Source: Planctomycetota bacterium | GTDB taxonomy: Bacteria > Planctomycetota > Planctomycetia > Pirellulales > Pirellulaceae | Direction: 5' to 3' | Assembly: GCA_026692885.1 (NCBI GenBank) | Contig: JAPLNJ010000695.1 | Location: forward strand, 1 to 12,763 | Length of the DNA: 12,763 bases | Part shown: positions 7,225 through 12,763 of the stretch, piece by piece | How positions within the stretch are numbered: position 1 is the stretch's first letter | Layout: every line of letters begins with the position of its first letter | Notes under the pieces: generated by a model | Seen by the model: only the letters and a program-made list of their open reading frames with translations | Told to the model about the DNA's origin: nothing | Database searches by the model: none | Translations under genes and position numbers: made by a program

Positions 7225-7647
7225 TCACAGTTGTTTCAGAATCCGCGAGGCTTTCAACGCAGCAGCGGCATCGTCCAGCGCCAGGTGCGCGAGGAAACGC
7301 TTGCCCACGGCGACCGCGGACAGCCCTCGGAGGTTGATGCCAGCTTGGGCGAGATTCTGCGTCAGCTGCGCAGCGGCCCCTGGCTTGTCTGGCCCTTCGA
7401 CCCGGAGGCAGTGCAGGCCCGTGTTCTTAACAAAACCCGCCTTCTTGGCCGCCCGAATCTGCGCCGGGCCTTTCAGCGGCGCTAAGAACACGAGGCCCGT
7501 GCCAGGGTTCTCGAATGTCCTCCGGGCGACAACGAGTTCCAGCTGGGCGCCCGCGTTCGCCAATGCGGCGAGCTTGTCAGCCAGCCCACCGGGCTTGTCT
7601 TCAATGTTGGCCCCCCACACATCCACACGCGAAACACTCAGTGCCAT
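7225..7647 (-). CDS. Tandem ACT-domain protein
   Basis: The 140-residue protein starts at ATG 7647, with GGGGAGAG at 7662-7655, seven bases upstream. It has two ACT-like beta-alpha-beta-beta-alpha-beta units and nothing else. The first (about 7-70) carries VWGANIEDKPGGLADKLAAL; the second (about 78-138) carries LRVEGPDKPGAAAQLTQNLA and GINLRGLSAVAV. The DKPG turn followed by a helix is the usual effector-binding edge of ACT domains, which bind amino acids or similar small ligands. Stand-alone tandem ACT proteins are usually regulators or sensors; the ligand is unknown. The 165-base gap before it leaves room for its own promoter, and 121 bases separate it from the secreted GH99-like gene. Confidence 0.88.
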   Translation of the reverse strand: MALSVSRVDVWGANIEDKPGGLADKLAALANAGAQLELVVARRTFENPGTGLVFLAPLKGPAQIRAAKKAGFVKNTGLHCLRVEGPDKPGAAAQLTQNLAQAGINLRGLSAVAVGKRFLAHLALDDAAAALKASRILKQL

Positions 7648-7812
7648 GGCTCATCTCTCCCCAAAGAGTAAGGCAACGTCTCAGGACTCGACGCCACGAT
7701 GTTCTGTTCCGGCTTGCTTGATCTACAGAGTGTGAATTGTACCTTGTCACAGATTGCGATACAGATCGCGGGCTGACCACGAGGCACGGGTATGGCCGCC
7801 ATCTCTCAACCG

Positions 7813-8556
7813 TCAACCCGTCCTCCACAACATTGACACGTCGTCCTTCGGTGCGAATCCCAGGATCCGCTTCGCCTTCTCGTTCAGGAACTTGGCCTGC
7901 GGGCAATCGCCCAGGATGAAGAAGCCCTCGCACTTGGAAGGCAGTTTCGCCAAGTCAATCTCCAGCCCGAGCCGGAATACCTCGGCAGCGTCCGACCAAG
8001 TGATGACAAACGGCACGCCACCGGCTCCCCGCTTCAACTCGGTCGAGTCCAGGAAGCCATAGAACAGGTAATCCTGGACATGGACGTCGTGCGACAGCGA
8101 AAAGGCCCGGCAAATCTCCTGGCCCAGCGATTTCGTCAACGGGTACAACCCGGTGCCTGGATGGGGCGGGACATCGGGAGAGATGCTGTGGTCAAATCCT
8201 TCGTAGCCGGGTCCGGCCACGGTGAAGTGCGGTCCCGTGTTGATCACCCGGTGGATCCCGCACTGCACGGCCGCCTGCATGACGTTCTGACAGCCCAGGA
8301 CGTTAACGCGGAATGCCTGCACCGGATGGTTGCGGACCACGGAGAGGTTGACAATCGCGTCCATGCCTTTGGCTGCATCCGCCACCTGGTCCGCTTCGGC
8401 CACGTCCACGATCCTGAACTCGTGGTCGGCGAAATCCCGCTTCAACGCAGCCGAGGGCGGCCGGATGTCGGTGATCCGCAGCCGGTGCCGGGGAGCCAGG
8501 GCCTTGACCACATGGGGGCCCAGGTAACCGCACGCGCCGATCAAGAGCACGTTCAT
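7813..8556 (-). CDS. NAD(P)-dependent epimerase/dehydratase (extended SDR)
   Basis: The 247-residue protein has the extended-SDR nucleotide motif GACGYLG (7-13) and an Asp at the end of strand 2 (Asp30 in RITD), which usually favours NAD over NADP. A YPLTK active-site motif provides Tyr138 and Lys142. The usual catalytic Ser/Thr is probably Thr107 in VINTGPHF. Helix SDAAEVFRLGLEIDLAKL and the end motif NEKAKRILGFAPKDD are typical of UDP-sugar epimerase relatives. At 247 residues it is shorter than the usual 300-330, so the substrate-binding part is reduced. The ATG at 8556 has GGAGG at 8567-8563. It overlaps the stop of the preceding gene by four bases (ATGA), so the two are translationally coupled. 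The substrate is unknown, probably a nucleotide sugar or related hydroxyl compound. Confidence 0.9.
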   Translation of the reverse strand: MNVLLIGACGYLGPHVVKALAPRHRLRITDIRPPSAALKRDFADHEFRIVDVAEADQVADAAKGMDAIVNLSVVRNHPVQAFRVNVLGCQNVMQAAVQCGIHRVINTGPHFTVAGPGYEGFDHSISPDVPPHPGTGLYPLTKSLGQEICRAFSLSHDVHVQDYLFYGFLDSTELKRGAGGVPFVITWSDAAEVFRLGLEIDLAKLPSKCEGFFILGDCPQAKFLNEKAKRILGFAPKDDVSMLWRTG

Positions 8557-9416
8557 CGTTCACCTCCCGCGAATTGCGGCCGGTAGCCGAGCACGCGTTT
8601 GGCCTTCTCGCTGGAATACCGCGTCCGCTGAGAGGCTGAGACGATGTGGAACACTGACCATGCGCCCAACCGCGAGCCGCTCTTGTCGCGCTGCGCCGTC
8701 AGTGCCAGCGAGACCGCCTGGATCACGTCTGCCTGCTCGACCCAGAGCGGGTCGAACGGCTGCCCAACAGTTTCCCGGGCTCGGACGACCTTCCCCAGTC
8801 GCAGCACGACTACCTGGATCTTCCCCTCCCGCGCGAACTCCCGGCACACCACTTCGCCCAGGTATTCGGCGAGCCCCGGCGAACCGCCCTTGGCGGACGG
8901 GCGCCAGTCTTCATCCACCGTGAACTCCTCCGGGTAGCCCGCCATGACCGCCAGCGAACTCAGGTAGACCAGATTTTTCACGCCATCCTGGGCCGCGGCC
9001 TGGAGAAGGTTGTAGGTAGATCGCGTGCAGTAGTCGAGCGACACTGCGGCATCAGATGGGGAGTAAGCTCCCGGCAAATGGACGATCCCTTCTACGCCAC
9101 GAACCAGCGATCGGGTGGCGTTGTCTGCTCCCAGGTCACTGACAAGCACTGCGGCTCGGCCCGGCACCGCGGTTCTCGCGGTCAGCCGCAGACGGCATGT
9201 TGCACCCAGCCCTTCCACCAGCGATCGGCCAAAGGGTGACTCGGCCGACGTGAGGAGCACTTCTTCGTGGGAACCCACCGCCTGACTCGCCGGATTGCTT
9301 GGGGCCTCCGGGCTCGTTTCCAGGGCAGCCTGACCCGCAGCGGCTTGGACCATGCACGAGGAGGCCATCCCGGAGGCGGCAATGGCCTTGAGAAACTGGC
9401 GTCGATGGGTAGCCAT
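8553..9416 (-). CDS. Tat-signal protein with a degenerate epimerase/dehydratase (SDR-like) fold
   Basis: From ATG 9416 the protein has 287 residues. MATHRRQFLKAIAASGMASS is a twin-arginine signal (RRQFLK plus a hydrophobic stretch), so export as a folded protein is likely. The rest is SDR-like: strand EEVLLTSAESPFGRSL at the dinucleotide site, GVEGIVHLPGAYSP, helix RSTYNLLQAAAQDGVKNLVY, Ser153-Ser154, and the end motif SSEKAKRVLGYRPQF, which is shared with the next gene. Two key sites are not conserved. TSAESPFG (56-63) stands where TGAxGxxG is expected, and the Tyr185 region reads YLGEV with Val in place of the catalytic Lys. It is therefore probably a non-catalytic paralogue or has changed chemistry. 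A GTG at 9461 in frame would bury the Tat signal and is unlikely. Confidence 0.85.
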   Translation of the reverse strand: MATHRRQFLKAIAASGMASSCMVQAAAGQAALETSPEAPSNPASQAVGSHEEVLLTSAESPFGRSLVEGLGATCRLRLTARTAVPGRAAVLVSDLGADNATRSLVRGVEGIVHLPGAYSPSDAAVSLDYCTRSTYNLLQAAAQDGVKNLVYLSSLAVMAGYPEEFTVDEDWRPSAKGGSPGLAEYLGEVVCREFAREGKIQVVVLRLGKVVRARETVGQPFDPLWVEQADVIQAVSLALTAQRDKSGSRLGAWSVFHIVSASQRTRYSSEKAKRVLGYRPQFAGGER

Positions 9417-9423
9417 GATTCGG

Positions 9424-9429
9424 TTCCTC
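9424..9429 (-). promoter_or_regulatory. Ribosome binding site deciding the start of the Tat-SDR gene
   Basis: GAGGAA on the minus strand lies seven bases before ATG 9416. It supports this start, with the Tat signal at the N-terminus, over the in-frame GTG 45 bases upstream. Confidence 0.7.
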
Positions 9430-9776
9430 GCCCATTGAGTCGCACCGCCGTTGCGGCACACCCGCTCCGGCCGTTAGGCGGCCGTTCCGTTGACCTCCGC
9501 CAATATACCCTGGGGCACGGGGCGGAACAGCATGGCACGCTCACGACTATCAGGCAGGGCTTGTCCAGACGCTGCCAGTGGCCTCAGCGGCTCTCGGCAG
9601 GGGCGGATGCGGAGGCAGGGGTGAAGTGGTGGTGGCAGACGGGGGCCGCAGAGGGGCACCGGACAGTCGCCAGGCTGCCCTACTCACTACCGTTCGACAT
9701 GGCATTCTGACCAGTCGCAACCCGCCGAACAGCATATCGCCAAGCATCGTTCCAGGGCGAGTCAGCCGAAGTCCCA

Positions 9777-9848
9777 CCCTGTCCAAGCACATCTGCCAGC
9801 ATGGGTCCGAGCCCCCTGTCCAAGCCCACCGCTCGGCATGGGTGCAGG
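9777..9848. repeat. Imperfect tandem duplication, period 37 bases
   Basis: Two 35-base copies (9777-9811 and 9814-9848) share CCCTGTCCAAGC at the start and GCATGGGT near the end, with about three quarters identity by eye. The 37-base period is not a multiple of three, and no intact gene covers it. Confidence 0.45.
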
Positions 9849-9869
9849 CTCGCCGCGGATGAGTCAAGA

Positions 9870-10076
9870 TCAGCGTGGGACGAGCCACGTTTGCGCCCAG
9901 GTTCCGCCGCGTCCACAGGCCAGCGTGAACACATCTTCCGCGATGGCCACGCTTCGGGCACAGAGGCCAGGACCCGGTGACATACCCGTCACCGCCCCAG
10001 TCTGATCCACGTCGATAACACCATGTGGGTTCCCGGCGAAATCCACTGAAGGCGCAACTGGTACGGCAATTCCCCC
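9870..10076 (-). pseudogene. Coding-like remnant without a start codon
   Basis: Directly after an in-frame TAG (10079-10077), the minus strand has 68 sense codons with good coding bias, ending in TGA at 9872-9870. It contains VDFAGNPHGVIDVDQTGAVT, RSVAIAEDVFTLACGRGGTW and AQTWLVPR. The pattern of short beta strands with Gly/Asn/Asp turns could be the end of a beta-propeller or similar repeat protein, but this is a guess. Upstream in the same frame is the 10077-10295 piece, so a single nonsense change may separate two parts of one older gene. Confidence 0.35.
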
Positions 10077-10666
10077 CTAGTGCCCACGACCGTGCGATTC
10101 GGCCGCCTGGCTTGCCCCGCTCATCGACTTTATCAAAACCCGCGTCCTGAAACGCGTTTCCACGGTCTCTTCTGCGCCCGCGTCACTGTATAGCCCCCTG
10201 GTTCGTGCCCGTTTGACCCCGCCAACGCCCTGCTTTCGTGCCGATGCAACGCTCTTGCGCCACCGGCTTGTTGCTGCATTCGTCGAGATAGCCAAGCGGC
10301 CATGCGACCAGCAGTGCGACAGGCATCTTGCCGTAGGTGCGAGTCACTGCCGCAGCAGGAGGCCCGTCTGCGACGTTGTGCTGAGGGCCACCTACACGGT
10401 CATCAGGCTGGCCTGCGGCGTGGCAGGGGAGATGATATCCGAGCTGCCTCAAGATGCAGCGTCTCGCGGCACCCTGGAGGCCCGTGCCTTCGATCGGTTG
10501 CGCGCAGGAAGTGATGCCAGAAGCATGGCTGCGGGCACTGCACGGGATGGGGCCGCGAGGGGTCGGAAAGGCTCTCCAGCAGCCCTGTCCTTGGTCGAGG
10601 GCAAAGGCTCGGCAAGGGGCCGATCTCGACAGATTCGTGTACGGTCCTTAAGTCGACTCAATCAAA

Positions 10667-10682
10667 TACCGACGCGCGTCGG
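10667..10682. repeat. Palindromic repeat TACCGACGCGCGTCGG, copy 1
   Basis: CCGACGCGCGTCGG is a perfect 14-base palindrome. At this copy the palindrome extends to 16 bases (ACCGACGCGCGTCGGT, 10668-10683). The same 16-base string TACCGACGCGCGTCGG recurs at 12481-12496, about 1.8 kb away. The function is unknown; a dimeric protein-binding site or the edge of a mobile segment are options. Confidence 0.6.
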
Positions 10683-10689
10683 TCTTTAA

Positions 10690-11182
10690 GAGTCGCGGGA
10701 GACGAAGCTGCCAGCGAACGATTGGGAATGCTTCTCGACAACGCCAGATTCGCCGCCCGCGGCGACCCGTCAGCTGAACAACACGAGGCCGCAACACATC
10801 CAAGCCGAAGCCGGCGACGAGGATCTGGATCGAGGCATCCTGTCCAACATCCCGCCCATCCGGCATCCCGTCGTGCCCATTGTGGCAATCGCTACGTCAG
10901 AGGACTTGCCGGGCCTTCAGGGTGTCGCATGGCGTCGGTGTCCGGGACGGCTCTTTCAAAGGCTTCCGGGATTTGGTTCACTTGGCAGGCAAAGCCGGTG
11001 GAGTGCCGTTGGGCAGGGCGGTGGAAACCAGCGTCTGCGTAGCGGTGAGGACAGCGTCGGGCGTTTCAGCAGCGGCAGTGGCAGCCACGGTGGACGAGCA
11101 GATGACAGCAGGAGAACGTGAGACGAGAGCAGCCTACGTGACGATCAGTCGGTGTGGCAGCATTTGGCCAAACGAGAATTGA
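10690..11182 (+). pseudogene. Frame-broken coding-like region, unrecognised
   Basis: After a TAA at 10687-10689 one plus frame is open to 11121, and it reads like protein to about 10920: ETKLPANDWECFSTTPDSPP, AEAGDEDLDRGILSNIPPIR, PVVPIVAIATSEDLPGLQ. From about 10920 the protein-like sequence switches to another frame (GVGVRDGSFKGFRDLVHLAG, then KAGGVPLGRAVETSVCVAVR), which ends at TGA 11180-11182. Third positions are GC-rich in each frame in turn. No start codon or ribosome binding site fits the beginning. It looks like a gene that has lost its 5' end and gained an indel, starting right beside the first palindromic repeat. No family recognised. Confidence 0.4.
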
Positions 11183-11204
11183 ATCTGCCGCTGACGACCC
11201 ATAC

Positions 11205-12319
11205 CTACCGCTGGCGTCTGGGCTTTCGAGGTGCGATCTCCCTGAACTCCGGATGCTCCCTGGAATGGCACCAGGATTCGGGCGGGTATTTATGGTCGAC
11301 ATTGTCCAGCAGCACCGACAACGTCTCGATGGCGATTTTGTCGCCATTCTGGTGGGTCCATAACAGGTGGGCACCGGGTGCATTGGTATTCATGGGTAGC
11401 ACATTGTGCACCACGAGGCTCAATCGCACGGGAACATAGGGGCACTGAACCACCAGAGCCGCACGCGGCACCGGGTCGCACGGAAGGTCATCTCGAAATT
11501 CGCGGAATTGGCGTTGTAGGGTAGTTTCAGATGACGACAGCAACAACTTGGGCACGGTAATGCGTGTCCAGAACGCCTGACCGGGAGACATTGCCTTGAG
11601 CACAACGGGGAATTGGCCAAAGAAGCCCTGGAAGTGTCCCAGCGTCAGCAGCGGTCGATCGTCGCTAATGCACCTGCGGCGCTGGTCCATGATCAGGAAT
11701 CTTGTCCGTGTGTCAGCCAGACCATACCGCTCCAGCAAGTATTGGACGGGGATTGGGGCAGCGCTGGGATTGGGCCAGCGCTGGGATTGGGGCAGCGCTG
11801 GGATTGGGACAGCGCTGGGATTGGGACGGCGCTGGGATTGGGGCAGCGCATACCGCCCCGGGTCAACGTGCTGACCCAGAGAGGCACCCAGACGTAAGGC
11901 GGGGGATCCAGGCCGGGTGACGTCTCCACCACGCGTGCCCGCCGTGACTTGATCTGCTGCCGCGGTTCCGGCACGGGCCCTTCATAGAACGCTTGGTCGT
12001 CGGCCCCGGCCTCACGCTGTTTCCGCTGGTGTGACTGTTTTGCGGATGGGCTTGTTGCTTCTCCTGCGCTGACGCCGTTCTTGGGCTTCACGGGTGCCCG
12101 CGGCGGCAGTGCGATCCTTCCCGCCGATTCGCCCCCGCCCTGGCGCTTCCGGGGATCATCGACAAAGACGCCGGGACGAGGCCGAGGCCGGGGCATTGCC
12201 ATCACGCCATGATCGGCGCCGGTATCCAGGAAAGAAGGCTCGCGACGACTCTGGACCTTGCGACTGCCGGACGCAGACTTGACGGCGGTATCCCCAATTG
12301 GGATACTGGGGGTGTTCAC
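11205..12319 (-). CDS. Unrecognised gene split by a 17-bp frame-rotating tandem repeat
   Basis: The GTG at 12319 has a very good ribosome binding site, AAGGAGA, six bases upstream. As sequenced, the frame runs 208 codons to a stop at 11693. Its N-terminal part is Pro/Arg/Lys/Gln-rich and probably disordered (MAMPRPRPRPGVFVDDPRKR), ending in PPPYVWVPLWVSTLTRG just before the repeat. After the repeat another frame is clearly coding (YLLERYGLADTRTRFLIMDQ, LLTLGHFQGFFGQFPVVLKA, VVQCPYVPVRLSLVVHNVLP, LLWTHQNGDKIAIETLSVLL) down to a TAG at 11205. The two halves are out of register by two bases over 1115. One repeat unit fewer gives exactly 366 codons; two more give 383. The post-repeat frame has no stop through the repeat. 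The function is unknown, and the C-terminal half looks like a folded soluble domain. Confidence 0.6.
11750..11850. repeat. Minisatellite: about six units of 17 bp inside a gene
   Basis: Five full units and one 16-base end unit follow each other without gaps: 11750, 11767, 11784, 11801, 11818 and 11835. The consensus is GGATTGGGGCAGCGCTG. Units 1 and 3 are identical; the others differ at base 9 or 11, and the last ends in CA. Seventeen is not a multiple of three, so each unit shifts the frame of the surrounding minus-strand gene by two. The plus strand carries many GGG runs with loops of three and seven bases, so it could fold into a G-quadruplex. There are no spacers, so it is not a CRISPR array. 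Confidence 0.92.
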
Positions 12320-12325
12320 GGCGAT

Positions 12326-12332
12326 TCTCCTT
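12326..12332 (-). promoter_or_regulatory. Strong ribosome binding site of the split gene
   Basis: AAGGAGA on the minus strand stands six bases before GTG 12319. It is among the best matches to the anti-Shine-Dalgarno sequence in the window and shows that the split gene is, or recently was, translated from here. Confidence 0.75.
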
Positions 12333-12395
12333 ACGCTGCTGAACCACGATGGGCCGTCCTACTCCTGCAAGAGCAACGTGTCCAACACAAAACCC

Positions 12396-12436
12396 GGAGC
12401 CGTGAGGGTCATTTCAACCTCACGGCTCCATGTTTT
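12396..12436. terminator. Hairpin terminator, possibly bidirectional
   Basis: GGAGCCGTGAGG (12396-12407) pairs perfectly with CCTCACGGCTCC (12418-12429) across a 10-base loop. On the plus strand a short T-run follows (12433-12437). On the minus strand the stem is followed by GGGTTTTGTGTT. It therefore has the form of an intrinsic terminator in both directions, better on the plus strand. On the minus side it would end transcripts of the possible gene stopping at 12436 and insulate the split gene that starts at 12319. Confidence 0.8.
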
Positions 12437-12705
12437 TATATCTTCAACCAAATTTTCTCGCAATCGCGCACGGGTTGATTTACCGACGCGCGTCGGATTT
12501 CATGCACCAAGAACCACGCTGGGCAGTCCGGGTGGCTGCTTCTCGCGTCTGGCCCGCTTCCCCTCGTCCCGCTCGCAGCCATCTGCTGGGCCGCTAGGGC
12601 CGTCCCTCGCCATTTCCAAGACCCGTAGCGAACAACGTCCGCAGACACGTTACCCGAATACCACTCGCCGCGGATTACATCGACGTGAACAAACATGGTG
12701 GGCAC
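12436..12705 (-). CDS. Possible small hypothetical protein
   Basis: The minus frame runs 89 codons from a GTG at 12705, or from ATG at 12696 (MFVHVDVIRGEWYSGN), to a TAA at 12438-12436, seven bases before the terminator stem. The first 35 residues read like protein (VSADVVRYGSWKWRGTAL). The middle is Ser/Gly/Arg-rich, and the end is again protein-like (CPAWFLVHEIRRASVNQPVR). No ribosome binding site is visible. The second palindromic repeat lies inside the frame and encodes part of it. A terminator placed just after the stop is the best argument that this is a gene; otherwise it may be chance. Confidence 0.35.
   Translation of the reverse strand: MPTMFVHVDVIRGEWYSGNVSADVVRYGSWKWRGTALAAQQMAASGTRGSGPDARSSHPDCPAWFLVHEIRRASVNQPVRDCEKIWLKI
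12481..12496. repeat. Palindromic repeat TACCGACGCGCGTCGG, copy 2
   Basis: This is identical over 16 bases to the copy at 10667-10682, with the same perfect 14-base palindromic core (12483-12496). The bases outside differ from those at copy 1. It lies about 50 bases beyond the hairpin terminator. Confidence 0.6.
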
Positions 12706-12763
12706 GTGAGAGGTGCATCGCTGGCTACGAATCCCCGGGCGCTGATGTTGGGGGTACCGGGAC

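Larger units (their letters stand above)
9480..10689. other. Long stretch without an intact gene; broken coding-like pieces
   Basis: No frame here has a start, a ribosome binding site and continuous coding character together. Some minus-strand pieces look protein-like: 9870-10076 (listed separately), 10077-10295 ending RFRTRVLIKSMSGASQAAES, and 10183-10452 containing RTYGKMPVALLVAWPLGYLD. They lie in different frames and overlap. A plus-strand frame at 10213-10689 also has protein-like runs (LACGVAGEMISELPQDAASR). The likeliest reading is one or more decayed genes. No inverted-repeat pair framing an insertion sequence was found, and no tRNA-like cloverleaf. Confidence 0.4.

Noticed and set aside
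7755..7770. Short hairpin GCGAT-acag-ATCGC as a terminator after the epimerase gene
   Set aside because: It has only a five-base stem, no T-run, and a position upstream of the gene end in the gap before the ACT gene; too weak to call.
11750..11850. CRISPR array
   Set aside because: The units are 17 bases and directly adjacent with no spacers, and no cas gene is present.
12715..12740. tRNA T-arm-like string (CGAATCCCC) near the right end, and a similar one near 7853
   Set aside because: No acceptor stem or anticodon arm can be built around either; the one near 7853 lies inside the epimerase gene.

Overview
The window is high-GC bacterial DNA with short intergenic gaps, GGAGG-type ribosome binding sites and several gene types common in Planctomycetota: a membrane protein opening with an NPYQPP motif, a secreted GH99/WbsX-like protein, and a Tat-exported protein of the epimerase/dehydratase fold. 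A planctomycete chromosome or metagenome-assembled contig is the best guess. It is an inference from these traits; no rRNA or other marker gene is present.

Layout. (1) About 39-1008, minus strand: C-terminal remains of a large protein whose Ser/His/Thr-rich linker and following domain resemble the tail of conjugation- or HerA/TraG-type ATPases. The frame is broken near 376-392. (2) About 1009-2748, plus strand: a subtilisin-family (S8) protease with the full catalytic set but no N-terminal region. It abuts the minus-strand remnant head to head, so both look cut at one rearrangement point. (3) 2749-3092: no gene, three GCGTTATTC copies. (4) 3093-4954, plus strand: two small unknown proteins, a TspO/MBR membrane protein, the NPYQPP membrane protein, and an overlapping out-of-frame unknown protein. 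(5) 9416-5001, minus strand, all co-directional: a Tat-signal epimerase-fold protein, a conventional NAD-dependent epimerase/dehydratase joined to it by an ATGA overlap, a tandem-ACT protein, a secreted GH99-like protein, and two unknown proteins. (6) About 9480-11182: no intact gene; coding-like pieces broken by stops and frame changes. (7) 12319-11205, minus strand: an unrecognised gene with a strong ribosome binding site. It is split by a 17-bp tandem repeat of about six units; losing one unit or gaining two would rejoin its halves. (8) 12396-12436: a strong hairpin terminator, and beyond it a possible small minus-strand gene.

I found no complete new multi-gene system. The strongest candidate for something undescribed is the gene with the 17-bp minisatellite, whose unit length rotates the reading frame and would allow copy-number (phase) switching. 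Next are the truncated head-to-head protease/ATPase junction and the translationally coupled pair of a degenerate exported and a canonical cytoplasmic SDR protein. Several frame breaks in one window could also mean indel errors in a long-read assembly, so every frameshift claim needs read-level confirmation.
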